DNA of 64,000 bases from Peptoniphilus sp. GNH (GTDB lineage Bacteria > Bacillota > Clostridia > Tissierellales > Peptoniphilaceae), in the NCBI GenBank assembly GCA_021307325.1, contig CP089931.1, forward strand, positions 768,979 to 832,978, given 5' to 3'. The stretch's first letter is position 1. Each line of letters opens with the position of its first letter. This document shows positions 54,929 to 64,000 of the stretch, piece by piece. The notes under the pieces are model-generated. The model ran no database searches and was not told where the DNA came from. It saw only the letters and a list, made by a program, of their open reading frames with translations. The translations under genes were made by a program, and so were the position numbers.

Positions 54929-57900
54929 TTATCTTATTTTGTTAATATTATAAATTATTTGTGCTATCTCTGCTCTTGAAAGAGATTTTTTGGCTTGGAA
55001 AGTGCCCTTATCCATTCCATTAATTATATTAGACTTTGAAAGTTCACTTACTGCTTCTCTTGCCCAGGAGGAAATTTCTTTTACATCTTTAAAAGTTTTT
55101 TCGGCTCCTTTGAAGTCAAGCTTTTTCATTTTTTTGTATCTATAAAGGATTGTCGCCATTTCTTCTCTTGAAATTTTCTTGCTTGGTCCAAAATGGATAT
55201 CATCTAAACCGTTTATGAGGCTCATATTTTTTGCCCAGTTTACATATTTTCCATAGTAAGAAGTCATGTCTACATCTTGGAAGGATAGATTTGCTGTAAA
55301 GCTTTTAACATTTTCAAATCTTCCCAAAATTGCTATGAACTCAGCTCTGGTCATTTCTTTTTCTGGTTCAAACTCATCTCTCATAACAATGTTTTCAAAA
55401 AGTCCATCTTGTAAAGAGTAATAGATGGCCTCGCTAGCCCAATGACCTTTTATATCCTTGTATTTTTTATCTATATCTTTTTTAACTTCTTCTTTTTTAT
55501 CTCTTTCACTTGTACGCTCCGGCAATCTGCTTTCCCAATTAAAAGACCTATCAGCTATCCAAGGTCTGTAATATCTTGGATAAATTTCTCTATGTCTCGG
55601 TGGTATCGGAGCAGGCGGAGTGTTGGGATTCGGGTTTGGCACTGGCGCAGGTGTATTCGGATTTGGGTTTGGCATTGGTGCAGGATGAGTGTTATTTTTA
55701 GCATCTTTTATATTTTTAACTGCTTCACTCAGTTCTTCCTCTGCTCTATTTATCTCAGCCACATCATCTTTTGTCAAAGCATCTTCTGCCTTTGTCTTTG
55801 CCCTTTCCAAGGCTTCTTTTAGTTCTGCTTTCACATTTTCATTTAAAAGACCCTTGGCTTCTTCTAAAAGCGCCTGTAGTTTTGCCTTTGCTTCTTGAAG
55901 TCCTTGTCCTAGCTTCTTATTGGCATTTTGAGCATCCTTTTCTCTGGCTCTTTTTTCTATATCATCTAATTTTTCCTTGTTTTCAGCATTTGCAACTTCA
56001 TTTTTAAAGCCGTCTCTTTCGCCTTCTGAAAGACAAGGAAGTTTTCCCAATAAGTCTAAAAGATTAGTCTTTGCCTCTTCAAACTTTCCACGATTTTCAG
56101 TTTCAAGTCTACTATATTTTGAATCAATTCTGTTTACATCTTCTAGAGTTTGAGCAGCTGCAATTTCACTTTCTGCTTGAGCCTTTTCCTCTTTGCTTAG
56201 GTGGTTAAAGCCTTTTATGCGAGTTATAGTATTAGCTTTTTCCTTCTCGATGTATTCTTTTTCACGCTCTTTATTTTCTTCTTCTGCTTCCTTGTAAATT
56301 TTTTCTACCTCAGCTTTACTTGGAGCAGTTTCAATTCTATTTCTATAGTCAGCTTTTTTTAATGGTAAATACTGTAGAGCATTAAGTTTTTCTATGGCGT
56401 CTTTTCTGGCTCTTTCTAATTCTTGCTGGTCGGGACCTTGTTCCGGCTTTTTAGGTGGATCTTGTTCCTTACCTTGGTCTGGGTTTACATTGCCATCTTG
56501 TCCCGGTTTTGCAGCCTTATTTTTTTCATCTTCTCTTTGTGCTTCTTCGTAAATAGACTTTGCTTGATCAGATGAGTTAGCCTTTTCTACCTTACTTATA
56601 AAGTCTTGTCTTTGATTAGGTTTTAAGTTTTCTAGAGCTTCTATCTTGTTTTTGTATTCAGCTATAAGTTTCTTTTCATTGCCAATCTTTTCGTTTTCTG
56701 TAGTCGCTTCTTTTACTATATTTTCGATTTGTCCTTCAGTCTTGGCGCCTAAAATTTGTCTCCTGTAATCATCAACTTTAGACTTTTCAAGGTTGCTCAT
56801 AGATTTTATTTTTTCTTCAGCTGCTTTTCTTTTGTCTGAGAGTTGATCTTTTAATTGTAATAAAACAATTGATTTAAGTCCATTTACGGCATCGTCTACT
56901 TGCTTTTGAGTTCTAGATTCATTTTCTGTGATTTTTGTAGCATTTTTTATGACTTCATTAAAATTAGTTAGCTTTTCTTGGGGGTATAGTTTGATTTCTT
57001 CAAGTACTTGTTGTAATTCTTTGGTATCTACTGTATAGGTTGCTGAAACTTCTTCAGACTGATCGAAGTTTTCTCCGATTTGGCTAAAGCTAAAGACTGT
57101 ACCATTTTGAGTTGTCTTATCTATTTCATAGATAAAGCCTTGGTTTACTAGCTTTAACTCACTAGGCATATTTGCTTTATTGATTTCCAAGTCCTTGCTT
57201 TCATTTCCCTTTTTCACTCTTATCTTAGGGAATTTTTTACTTATAACTGTTTGGTTTAGCTCTAAATTGTCAGGAAGAGAAATTTCAAAATTAGCTAAAC
57301 TGTTATTTTTTCTTTCGTTAAACTTCACTTTAGGCTTTTCATACTTTTCTTTTATTTCAAACTTTTCAGATGAGGCATCCCCCTTGCCATCTTCTTGGTT
57401 AGTCACAACAAATTGATCTCCAATTGCAACTCCAGCATCTTTCATTTTTTTAATTTCAAAGAAATAGGATATGGCTCTGGGATTATCTTCTCTTTCTAAT
57501 ATAAAAATTCTGTTATTTTGGCTTTTTGTGAATACATAAATTGAAACTTTGCCCTTCAAATCTTTTGAGAAAAGTATCTTGTCCTTAGTAAGTTCAAATA
57601 CAGGTTGAGAACTTTTTTCTCCCTTTACGACAACTTGACCAAGCAAGTCCTCCTTGCTTTGACCTTTTTTCTTGACATATAACTTTATGTCATCTCCTGG
57701 CGTAAAAGTCCTAAAAGGTATGATAGATGTTCTTTCGTTGCCTACAACTTTAACTGACTCATAATCTTCTTTTATTTTGTCAGATGTTATTTCGCTCTCT
57801 AAAGTCTTCTTTAGGGAATTGATTTTTAAAATCAAGGCATCGCCAACATTTAGCTTGCCATCATCTTGCATTTTTTTTGTATTGATGTGAATCTTGTTAC

Positions 57901-58090
57901 CTCTTACTGCAGGAATCTCTGCAAAATATTTGCTATCATCTTGTAGCTGACCTGCAAGGACAGGGCCTGTGGCATCTTGATTTACATCTGCATAGCTAAA
58001 GCTTGTTGTAAAAATCGAAGACATGGTTGTAAGCCCCAAAATAAGAGCAAGTCTTCTACTGTTTTTGTTATTTCTATTCTCTCTTATCAT
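54929..58090 (-). CDS. SLH-anchored surface protein with GA-like three-helix modules
   Basis: About 1,053 residues. The signal peptide (about 1-33) is followed by a beta-rich region (about 35-370). Several helical modules (about 370-790) each read like GA modules, for example KIKSMSNLEKSKVDDYRRQI and KLNALQYLPLKKADYRNRIE. A Pro/Asn-rich spacer (NPNPNTPAPVPNPNPN) follows near 800-830 and three C-terminal SLH motifs (about 880-1053). GA modules in Finegoldia and streptococcal proteins bind serum albumin; here that is an inference. The ATG at 58090 is chosen because AGGAGG lies 4 bases upstream; the ATG at 58105 has no such site. It is a single-gene unit with its own terminator. Confidence 0.85.
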   Translation of the reverse strand: MIRENRNNKNSRRLALILGLTTMSSIFTTSFSYADVNQDATGPVLAGQLQDDSKYFAEIPAVRGNKIHINTKKMQDDGKLNVGDALILKINSLKKTLESEITSDKIKEDYESVKVVGNERTSIIPFRTFTPGDDIKLYVKKKGQSKEDLLGQVVVKGEKSSQPVFELTKDKILFSKDLKGKVSIYVFTKSQNNRIFILEREDNPRAISYFFEIKKMKDAGVAIGDQFVVTNQEDGKGDASSEKFEIKEKYEKPKVKFNERKNNSLANFEISLPDNLELNQTVISKKFPKIRVKKGNESKDLEINKANMPSELKLVNQGFIYEIDKTTQNGTVFSFSQIGENFDQSEEVSATYTVDTKELQQVLEEIKLYPQEKLTNFNEVIKNATKITENESRTQKQVDDAVNGLKSIVLLQLKDQLSDKRKAAEEKIKSMSNLEKSKVDDYRRQILGAKTEGQIENIVKEATTENEKIGNEKKLIAEYKNKIEALENLKPNQRQDFISKVEKANSSDQAKSIYEEAQREDEKNKAAKPGQDGNVNPDQGKEQDPPKKPEQGPDQQELERARKDAIEKLNALQYLPLKKADYRNRIETAPSKAEVEKIYKEAEEENKEREKEYIEKEKANTITRIKGFNHLSKEEKAQAESEIAAAQTLEDVNRIDSKYSRLETENRGKFEEAKTNLLDLLGKLPCLSEGERDGFKNEVANAENKEKLDDIEKRAREKDAQNANKKLGQGLQEAKAKLQALLEEAKGLLNENVKAELKEALERAKTKAEDALTKDDVAEINRAEEELSEAVKNIKDAKNNTHPAPMPNPNPNTPAPVPNPNPNTPPAPIPPRHREIYPRYYRPWIADRSFNWESRLPERTSERDKKEEVKKDIDKKYKDIKGHWASEAIYYSLQDGLFENIVMRDEFEPEKEMTRAEFIAILGRFENVKSFTANLSFQDVDMTSYYGKYVNWAKNMSLINGLDDIHFGPSKKISREEMATILYRYKKMKKLDFKGAEKTFKDVKEISSWAREAVSELSKSNIINGMDKGTFQAKKSLSRAEIAQIIYNINKIR

Positions 58091-58235
58091 AAAACCTCCT
58101 GGCATATTATTTCATTAATAATTTTAAAAAACCCAGTATAAATTTTTTGTTAAGAAAATTTATTTTTAAAAGCTAAATAATTTTTTTCTTTATTTTTTTA
58201 TTCGATTTCATTTATTTTTTTCTAAACAACATAAA

Positions 58236-58269
58236 AAAAAGACACCTTTTAAGCAAAAGATGTCTTTTT
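58236..58269 (-). terminator. Terminator of the oligopeptide ABC operon
   Basis: On the minus strand AAAAAGACATCTTTT and AAAAGGTGTCTTTTTTTT form a hairpin with a T-tract, 18 bases past the last gene. Confidence 0.88.
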
Positions 58270-58286
58270 AGCTTTTTAGCTTTTTA

Positions 58287-59078
58287 CTATCTCAATTTTT
58301 CTTTAACTGAATTGAATAATTTTTTGGTGTAATCTTTTCTATCATCACTCATTACTTCATCTGCATCAAAAACTTCTTGTAATACTCCATTTTCTAAAAC
58401 CGCTATTCGACCGCAGAGATATTCGATTACGTTTAAGTCGTGAGATATGAATATGGATGTGAAATTATATTTTTTTTGAAGCTCATTTAGTAGATTTAAA
58501 ACTTGGGCCTGTATAGACACATCAAGAGCTGACACTCCCTCATCTATTATGACAAGTTTCGGATTTACTATAAGAGCTGATGCAATTGATATCCTCTGCC
58601 TTTGCCCTCCCGAAAGCTCAGACGGATATTGGTCTAGTAGACTTTCTTCTAATTCCACTTCTCTTAAAATATTTTTCGCCTTTTCAATTCTTTCGTTAGG
58701 TTTACCTATCTTTTGTATGTTCAAAATTTCCATTATTGACCAGCCAACTGTCTTTTGTGGGTTCAAGGATGAATAGGGATCTTGAAAGACCATTTGCACT
58801 TCATTTTTATAGTTTTTATAATCTTCACCCGCTAGAGTCCATATATCCTTTCCCTTATAAAAAACTTTGCCTGAGCTGGGCTTGAAAAGTCCCATTGCAA
58901 TTTTACCAAGAGTAGATTTACCAGACCCCGATTCGCCGACTAGGCCGAAAATTTCGCCTTCATTTATGCTAAAACTCACTTGGTCTAGTGCTTTTTTGTA
59001 TCTCTTCTTACCTAAAAGTCCCTTGTTGCGAATTTCAAATGTCTTTGATATATTTTCAAACTTTAATATTTCAGTCAT
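58287..59078 (-). CDS. oppF: Oligopeptide/dipeptide ABC transporter ATP-binding protein, OppF/DppF type
   Basis: 263-residue ATPase that powers peptide import. Walker A GESGSGKST is near residue 48, signature LSGGQRQRIS near 155, Walker B LVIIDEGVSALD near 175 and switch His in FISHDL near 210. The ATG at 59078 is chosen because GAGGG lies 5 bases upstream and it overlaps the oppD stop by 8 bases (ATGACTGA). It is the last gene of the operon and is followed by a terminator. The short C-terminus lacks the Cys-rich motif that its partner oppD carries. Confidence 0.93.
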   Translation of the reverse strand: MTEILKFENISKTFEIRNKGLLGKKRYKKALDQVSFSINEGEIFGLVGESGSGKSTLGKIAMGLFKPSSGKVFYKGKDIWTLAGEDYKNYKNEVQMVFQDPYSSLNPQKTVGWSIMEILNIQKIGKPNERIEKAKNILREVELEESLLDQYPSELSGGQRQRISIASALIVNPKLVIIDEGVSALDVSIQAQVLNLLNELQKKYNFTSIFISHDLNVIEYLCGRIAVLENGVLQEVFDADEVMSDDRKDYTKKLFNSVKEKLR

Positions 59079-60045
59079 TTTTTCCCTCATAAAGATGGCA
59101 ATAAACACTCACCCCGTCAAACTCTTTGCGTTTGGGGAATTCTTTTTCACACATGCTAAGAGTGTGGTCACATCTGTCTTTGAAAGGACAACCTTCATTT
59201 GATCTTTGTGCCAAAGGCGGCACTCTTCCAGGTATATTATAAAGGGCTGTTCCCCTTTTTTTATAAGATGGAATTGCCTTCAAAAGTCCCTTGGTATAGG
59301 GGTGCTTGGGATTATTTATTATATTGTCCACTGGGCCTTCTTCGACTATTCTTCCAGCATACATCACTATAATCCTCTTGCAAATTCTAGATACCAAGAG
59401 TAAATCGTGGGTTATGAATAAAATACCTCCAGAATAAATTTCTTCTAAGTCTTTGAAAAGAGATAGAATCTGCATCTGAATGGTAGCATCTAAGGCTGTT
59501 GTGGGTTCATCTGCAATTAAGACTCTGGGATTTGCTATAAGTGCCATGCTTATCATAATCCTCTGCCTCATCCCACCAGACAACTCGTGAGGGTAGAGAT
59601 TATAGAGATCTTCCACATCCCTTAGTCCACAGTTTTCCATTGTCTTATAAACTAAAGTCCTTCTCTTTTCTTTTGGAAAGTCAAAATGTATCTTTAGGAC
59701 TTCTTCTATTTGAGCTCCTACTTTCATAAGAGGGTTTAAGGCCGTCATAGGCTCTTGAAATATCATGGATATTCCCCTGCCCCTATACTTCTTCCACTCT
59801 CTTTCTCTAAGTCCGAGCATCTGCTTATCCATAAGCTTTACACTGCCAGATTTTACTATGGCATTGGGATGTTCTATTCCTAAAATTGTCTGAGAACAAA
59901 CGCTCTTTCCACAACCAGATTCTCCCACAAGACCTATAAAATCTTTCTCATAGATATCAAAGCTTATATCATTTACAGCATTTTTCTCCTGCCCTTTTAA
60001 GTCAAATGCAACGGTCAAATTTTTAACCTCTAGTAATTTTTTCAT
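59071..60045 (-). CDS. oppD: Oligopeptide/dipeptide ABC transporter ATP-binding protein, OppD/DppD type
   Basis: 324-residue ATPase. Walker A GESGCGKSV is near residue 40, signature LSGGMRQRI near 155, and Walker B VLIADEPTTALD near 175. The oligopeptide-ABC C-terminal domain has the Pro/Cys-rich CPFKDRCDHTLSMC near 290, which in related proteins binds an iron-sulfur cluster. The ATG at 60045 overlaps the oppC stop (ATGA), so the two are coupled; the longer upstream frame is discarded. It pairs with OppF to drive peptide uptake. Confidence 0.94.
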   Translation of the reverse strand: MKKLLEVKNLTVAFDLKGQEKNAVNDISFDIYEKDFIGLVGESGCGKSVCSQTILGIEHPNAIVKSGSVKLMDKQMLGLREREWKKYRGRGISMIFQEPMTALNPLMKVGAQIEEVLKIHFDFPKEKRRTLVYKTMENCGLRDVEDLYNLYPHELSGGMRQRIMISMALIANPRVLIADEPTTALDATIQMQILSLFKDLEEIYSGGILFITHDLLLVSRICKRIIVMYAGRIVEEGPVDNIINNPKHPYTKGLLKAIPSYKKRGTALYNIPGRVPPLAQRSNEGCPFKDRCDHTLSMCEKEFPKRKEFDGVSVYCHLYEGKND

Positions 60046-60854
60046 TTTCCAGTTTCCTTTACACGCCTGTCTCTTAGACCGTCTCCTAAAAGAGTAAATC
60101 CAAATACCATAAGAGATATCACAAGACCTGTCGAATAAAAATACCAAGGAGCTTGATTAAAATAGGTCTGAGCCTCTTTTAGCATCCTTCCCCAAGATGG
60201 ATAGGGCGGCTTAACGCCCAAACCCAGATAGGAAAGACCTGCCTCTGAAAGAATTGTATTTGAAACAGATAGACTTACTGCAACTATAATTTGATTTCTT
60301 ATGTTTGGAAGTATGTGGTGGATGGCTATGTGAAATCCATTTGCCCCCTTGGTCTTGGAAGCCATGACATAGTCCATCTTTCTAATTTGTAAAAATCCAG
60401 ATCTGGTAACTCTTGAAAAATATGGAATCCCCATCACTCCAAGAGCAAGTATTGTATTTCTCACACCAGGTCCATAGACTGCCACAAGCATTATCGCAAA
60501 TAAGACGCCAGGAAATGCCATAAGGGCATCTATTATTCTCATCAAAACCTCATCGGTCTTGCCCCCCAAATATCCAGCAAAACCACCGATTATAAGTCCA
60601 AACAAAAGGGCTAGGCTGACTGCTCCAAATGCCAATATAAATGCCGTTTGTGAGCCTGTCATAATTCTTGAAAAGATATCTCTTCCAAAATTATCCGTTC
60701 CAAATATATATTCCCTGGATGGCGGCGAAAACTTTATATCTGGATTCATTTGATTGGGATCATGAGGAGTCCAAAATACGCTAACTATACATATTAAAAT
60801 GAATATAAGAATTATTAATTTTCCTATATTCATTGATACTTTTCTGACTCTCAC
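60042..60854 (-). CDS. oppC: Oligopeptide ABC transporter permease, OppC/DppC type
   Basis: 270-residue inner-membrane permease with about six helices and the N-terminal external motif FGTDNFGRDIFSR near 53, plus the EAA-type loop GANGFHIAIHHILPN near 175. The start is GTG at 60854: AGGAGG lies 6 bases before it and it overlaps the oppB stop by one base (TAGTG). The longer ATG-started frame from 60887 has no ribosome-binding site. It forms the translocation channel with OppB. Confidence 0.93.
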   Translation of the reverse strand: MRVRKVSMNIGKLIILIFILICIVSVFWTPHDPNQMNPDIKFSPPSREYIFGTDNFGRDIFSRIMTGSQTAFILAFGAVSLALLFGLIIGGFAGYLGGKTDEVLMRIIDALMAFPGVLFAIMLVAVYGPGVRNTILALGVMGIPYFSRVTRSGFLQIRKMDYVMASKTKGANGFHIAIHHILPNIRNQIIVAVSLSVSNTILSEAGLSYLGLGVKPPYPSWGRMLKEAQTYFNQAPWYFYSTGLVISLMVFGFTLLGDGLRDRRVKETGK

Positions 60855-61798
60855 TATTGACCTCCTCTTATCCGTGGATCTATACATCTATAAAGTATAT
60901 CTATGAAAAAATTTATAAATATAATCATAGCTGCGACTACGACCACAAGAGATTGAATCAAAGGAAAATCTCTTGATGAAACTGATTGAACTATAAGCGA
61001 ACCTAGGCCTGGTAAGGCAAATACATTTTCCACAACTATGGAGCCACCAACACTTGAAGTCAAAATTATGCCTAGTATGGTTATTACTGGTATAAGCGCA
61101 TTTCTCAAGACGTGCTTATATAAAATTGCATTCAAAGAATTTCCTTTGACCCTAGCTGTTCTAACATAATCTTTTCTAACCTGATCTAGAATTGCTGTTC
61201 TCAAATATCTAACTACTGTCGCTATATTTGGTATTGCTATTGCAAAAGATGGCAGGAAGAACTTATATAATTTGTCGAAAAAAGTCCCTCCCATGACATC
61301 ATAGCCAAAACTCGGAAAAAGCTTCAACCTAAGCGAGAAAGTTAAAATTAATATAAATGCCAACCAAAAAGACGGCATTGATATCCCAACTTGTGTAAGT
61401 GCCGCTATCGGAGCACTATACCACTTGTTGTCTTTGGAGGCAATCCAAATCCCAAATGGTATGCCTACCAAAATAGTTAAAAAAAGTGAGTAAAGCGTCA
61501 AAAATAGGGTGACGGGGAACCTGGCTAAAAACAGGTCCCTCACATCAACTCCATACTTTAAACTCTTTCCCATATCCCCTCTTGCGAGGTCCTTTAGCCA
61601 GTCAAAATATCTCTCTGGCATGGGTTTGTCTATTCCAAGTTCTTTTTCTAACTGAAGAACTTGATTTTCGTCGGCTTCAACTCCTAATATGATTTCCGCT
61701 GGATTTCCTGGTAAAACTTGAAATACCAAAAAAATCATAAGACTTACTAAAATCAAAGTCATAAAGACCGACAGTAACTTGCTTATTATTATTTTCAT
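60854..61798 (-). CDS. oppB: Oligopeptide ABC transporter permease, OppB/DppB type
   Basis: 314-residue inner-membrane permease with six helices. The N-terminal FQVLPGNPAEIILG is typical of DppB, and the EAA-type loop VKGNSLNAILYKHVLRNALIPV (two parts, VKGNSLNAILYKH and RNALIPV) contacts the ATPases. The ATG lies one base after the substrate-binding-protein stop, indicating strong coupling. It is the second gene of the operon. Confidence 0.94.
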   Translation of the reverse strand: MKIIISKLLSVFMTLILVSLMIFLVFQVLPGNPAEIILGVEADENQVLQLEKELGIDKPMPERYFDWLKDLARGDMGKSLKYGVDVRDLFLARFPVTLFLTLYSLFLTILVGIPFGIWIASKDNKWYSAPIAALTQVGISMPSFWLAFILILTFSLRLKLFPSFGYDVMGGTFFDKLYKFFLPSFAIAIPNIATVVRYLRTAILDQVRKDYVRTARVKGNSLNAILYKHVLRNALIPVITILGIILTSSVGGSIVVENVFALPGLGSLIVQSVSSRDFPLIQSLVVVVAAMIIFINFFIDILYRCIDPRIRGGQ

Positions 61799-61799
61799 T

Positions 61800-63320
61800 T
61801 TAATTTGTTATTCTCAAATCCTCTAAATTCATCTTTTGAATTGGATAATGTTTTAGTCCTTCGACTCCTTTTCTAAGAGCTGTGATTGAATCTGGGTCTT
61901 GGATGAAAACAGAGCCTGCATCCTTGGCGATTATTTCTTGAGCGGCCTTATAGCCTTTTATTTGGCCTTCTTCATCAGGACTTGTTGCTGCTTCTTTCAT
62001 GACCTTGTCATATTCAGGATTGTTGTAATTTATATAATTGCTCTTATTATCTGACATATATCTTTGCAGAATTTGGTGGGGGTCCATATAGCCTATAAAT
62101 CCTATTATAGTAGCTTGGAAATCCCTGCCCTTGTAACATCTTGGAATCCAAGTTTCAAATTCTATCGGTTCAATTGTCACTCTGATACCTGCTTCTTTTA
62201 ATTGTGATTCCAATACTTCTGCTGTATCCATGTGGTACTTGTAGTTAGATGGCACTACAATATTCATGTCTATGCCATTTTCATATCCTGCTTCTTTTAA
62301 AAGTGCCTTTGCCTTTTCTACATCATGAGGATAAAGTTCCCCTAGATCGTTGAAAAACCTTGGAAGAGCTGGTGAAAAGCTTGAGAATAACTTAGTTGCT
62401 TGGCCATGTGCCACTATTTTAATTATTTGATCTCTATCTATGGCATAATTAACTGCTTGACGAACTCTTATATCATCAAAAGGCTTTACTTTGTTATTAA
62501 GACCTATTACTTGAACTAGATTTTGTAGACCTTGCACAAAGCTTGCTGCACCTTCTAATTGTGCCTTTTCCTCAGCCGAGAGTTTTGGAGATACGTCAAT
62601 CTCTCCGCTTTTTAATGCCATTATTACAGTTTGTACGTCTTTCATTTTTATTATTTCAAGATTCTTGTAAGAAGGTATATGATCCTTCCTGTGATAATCT
62701 TCATTTCTTTCAAGTTTTAAAATTTCCCCTGGATTATATGATACGAATTTGAAAGGGCCAGTTCCAACTGGGTTTTTGTCTTGATCCATATAATCTTTTG
62801 GCATGATTGGCTTTAGGGTCAAGTAGATAAATCCGTTGAATCTTTCCTTCAAGCCAACTTCAACAGTATAATCGTCAAGTGCTTTTACAGATTCTACCAC
62901 TGAAAATTTTGAGTTCTTTGGCTCTTTGCTTGTAATGCCTGCTAATTGATCATAAGTCCAAACTACGTCTTCCGCCTTCAATTCTTTGCCATTGTGAAAC
63001 TTCACACCTTTTTTTAATTGGAATGTGTATGTCTTTCCATCTTCTGATACTTTATAGGACTCTGCTAAGTCTGGGACTAATTCACCCTTTTCGTCAGTGT
63101 CATAAAGACCATCAAAGACATTGTCCATTATGGTTTCTGTATCTCCTGCTGTCATCGTAAACGGATTCAAAGAATCAATCTCCGTAAACATGGACACTCT
63201 TATGGTATCGCTGCTTGCCTTCTTGTTACCATCTTCTTTTTTTTCTCCCTTTTGTGTGCCTGTGCATGCTGTGAGTAGGATTGCAGACATGGCTACAAGA
63301 GCTAGTTTTTTGATTTTCAT
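61800..63320 (-). CDS. oppA: Peptide ABC transporter substrate-binding lipoprotein, OppA/DppA type
   Basis: 506-residue extracellular binding protein of the SBP_bac_5 family. The lipoprotein signal peptide ends at LTAC (Cys near residue 19) followed by a Lys/Glu/Gly linker. Family motifs are DSLNPF near 50, LVPDLAESYKVSEDGKTYTF (two parts) near 85, and VRQAVNYAIDRDQI near 290. It delivers peptides to OppBC. GGAGGAAAT precedes the ATG. It is first in the operon oppA-B-C-D-F and likely gives the highest expression. The peptide size preference cannot be told. Confidence 0.95.
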   Translation of the reverse strand: MKIKKLALVAMSAILLTACTGTQKGEKKEDGNKKASSDTIRVSMFTEIDSLNPFTMTAGDTETIMDNVFDGLYDTDEKGELVPDLAESYKVSEDGKTYTFQLKKGVKFHNGKELKAEDVVWTYDQLAGITSKEPKNSKFSVVESVKALDDYTVEVGLKERFNGFIYLTLKPIMPKDYMDQDKNPVGTGPFKFVSYNPGEILKLERNEDYHRKDHIPSYKNLEIIKMKDVQTVIMALKSGEIDVSPKLSAEEKAQLEGAASFVQGLQNLVQVIGLNNKVKPFDDIRVRQAVNYAIDRDQIIKIVAHGQATKLFSSFSPALPRFFNDLGELYPHDVEKAKALLKEAGYENGIDMNIVVPSNYKYHMDTAEVLESQLKEAGIRVTIEPIEFETWIPRCYKGRDFQATIIGFIGYMDPHQILQRYMSDNKSNYINYNNPEYDKVMKEAATSPDEEGQIKGYKAAQEIIAKDAGSVFIQDPDSITALRKGVEGLKHYPIQKMNLEDLRITN

Positions 63321-63330
63321 ATTTCCTCCT

Positions 63331-63363
63331 AATAACGCTTAGCGATTCTTATTAGTAATTATA
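63331..63363 (-). promoter_or_regulatory. Candidate promoter and operator of the opp operon
   Basis: On the minus strand a TATAAT box lies at 63358-63363. Between it and oppA is an inverted repeat centred on CGCTTAGCG (63336-63344) with flanking AATAA/TTATT. A matching -35 is weak. The repeat could be a repressor site or part of the leader. Confidence 0.4.
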
Positions 63364-63497
63364 CTACTTCGAATTAATTTTTCCATAAATAAGTTAAAAA
63401 AATAGCATAATTTTATTTTTCTCTTATCCTTCTTTGTACTTTTGGCTCAATTGACCGAATTTTGCTCTTATGATAACATCTTCAAATGGAGGTAATT

Positions 63498-64000
63498 ATG
63501 AAGAAAAAAGATATGGGCTTTGCCTTAAAAGACTTATTATTTTTTGTGCTTTTATTCGCTTCACTTATATTCTTATATTGGAAAAATCTTTCCCACCCTG
63601 GTTGGGAATATTTAAATGATTGGCGTCAGACAGATACCTACGCCATGGCACAAAACTTTTATCTAGATAATATGAACATCTTAAAACCTCAACTCAACTA
63701 TGACGGTTTAAAAGATATTTATGTGCAATTAGAACTTCAAATAATTCCATATATATCTGCCATTTTATTTAAATATTTTGGCGAATCATTTTTTATAATA
63801 AGATCTGTTTCAGTAGCTTTTTATTTTGTGAGCATTTTTTATTTTTTCTTGCTTGGAAGAAGTTTTTTCAAAAGATGGCCTTGCTACATAATTACAATTA
63901 TTTACTCCTACTGCCCCATTAGTCTAGTCTATGGCAGGGCAATCATGCCCGAGGCTGCTCTTATGGCTTTTTTCATTGCAGGTCTTTATTATCTAAGATT
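63498..64000 (+). CDS. Membrane glycosyltransferase, PMT/ArnT-like, partial at window end
   Basis: The frame opens at ATG 63498, has GGAGG 6 bases upstream and runs out of the window after 167 residues. The visible part has a hydrophobic helix near 10-27, then a short loop with DWRQTDTYAMAQNFY near 41-55, and more helices from about 75. An acidic residue in the first external loop followed by several helices is characteristic of lipid-phosphate-sugar dependent (GT-C fold) glycosyltransferases, which add sugars to proteins or cell-envelope polymers. It is divergent from the opp operon. The catalytic C-terminal part is not visible, so the assignment is moderate. Confidence 0.7.
   Translation, partial: MKKKDMGFALKDLLFFVLLFASLIFLYWKNLSHPGWEYLNDWRQTDTYAMAQNFYLDNMNILKPQLNYDGLKDIYVQLELQIIPYISAILFKYFGESFFIIRSVSVAFYFVSIFYFFLLGRSFFKRWPCYIITIIYSYCPISLVYGRAIMPEAALMAFFIAGLYYLR

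Overview
The window is AT-rich DNA from a low-GC Gram-positive anaerobe. Supporting signs are strong AGGAGG ribosome-binding sites, many TTG/GTG starts, class III (oxygen-sensitive) ribonucleotide reductase, thioredoxin reductase without respiratory genes, and several S-layer-homology (SLH) surface proteins. GA-like three-helix modules resemble those of Finegoldia magna protein PAB. The best guess is a member of Peptoniphilaceae/Tissierellales (Anaerococcus-like); genus is an inference. The sequence is chromosomal, with no intact mobile element and no CRISPR array.

Layout. 1-1730: end of peptidase T and the dipeptidase PepD. 1859-4355: LrgB/LrgA and a GlcD/D-lactate-dehydrogenase-type flavoprotein. 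4756-9023: an NSS amino-acid symporter, TrxB and a DUF2207 membrane protein. 9140-17089: one giant gene for a ~2,650-residue SLH-anchored repeat protein, followed by tRNA-Leu. 17642-23056: AlkD-like DNA repair protein, PreP-type M16C peptidase, exported alpha/beta hydrolase and YbaK-type deacylase. 23224-26052: two partly duplicated SLH proteins, one carrying a CAP domain. 26287-35989: rpmG-secE-nusG-rplK-rplA, then rpoB-rpoC. 36106-43860: a membrane protein, a degenerate histidine-kinase-like protein, YitT, TrmL, PgeF-like protein, exonuclease III and nrdDG. 44071-49075: tRNA-Arg, a PhaE-like protein, tRNA-Lys, queT under a preQ1 riboswitch, ftsH and a GerMN lipoprotein. 49111-54799: recR-ebfC-dnaX, a zinc-ribbon membrane protein, tRNA-Arg and an acetyltransferase-like protein. 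54929-58090: a second SLH/GA-like surface protein. 58287-63320: a five-gene oligopeptide ABC operon. 63498-64000: start of a membrane glycosyltransferase.

How it fits together. Peptide uptake (opp genes), peptidases (PepT, PepD, M16C) and an amino-acid symporter suggest a peptide-fermenting life. The surface is built from non-covalently attached SLH proteins, two of which carry GA-like modules that may bind host proteins.

The most notable signal is upstream of the giant surface-protein gene. A TTGATA box and a TATAAT box are separated by a 20-bp spacer made only of TA repeats. This is the layout of a phase-variable promoter controlled by slipped-strand mispairing, as known for Haemophilus influenzae hif fimbriae. 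Combined with an in-frame 588-bp triplicated repeat inside the gene, this would let the cell vary both expression and length of its largest surface protein. Other points worth attention are the absence of rplJ-rplL between rplA and rpoB, a terminator-like hairpin in the rpmG leader, and the preQ1-I riboswitch before queT.
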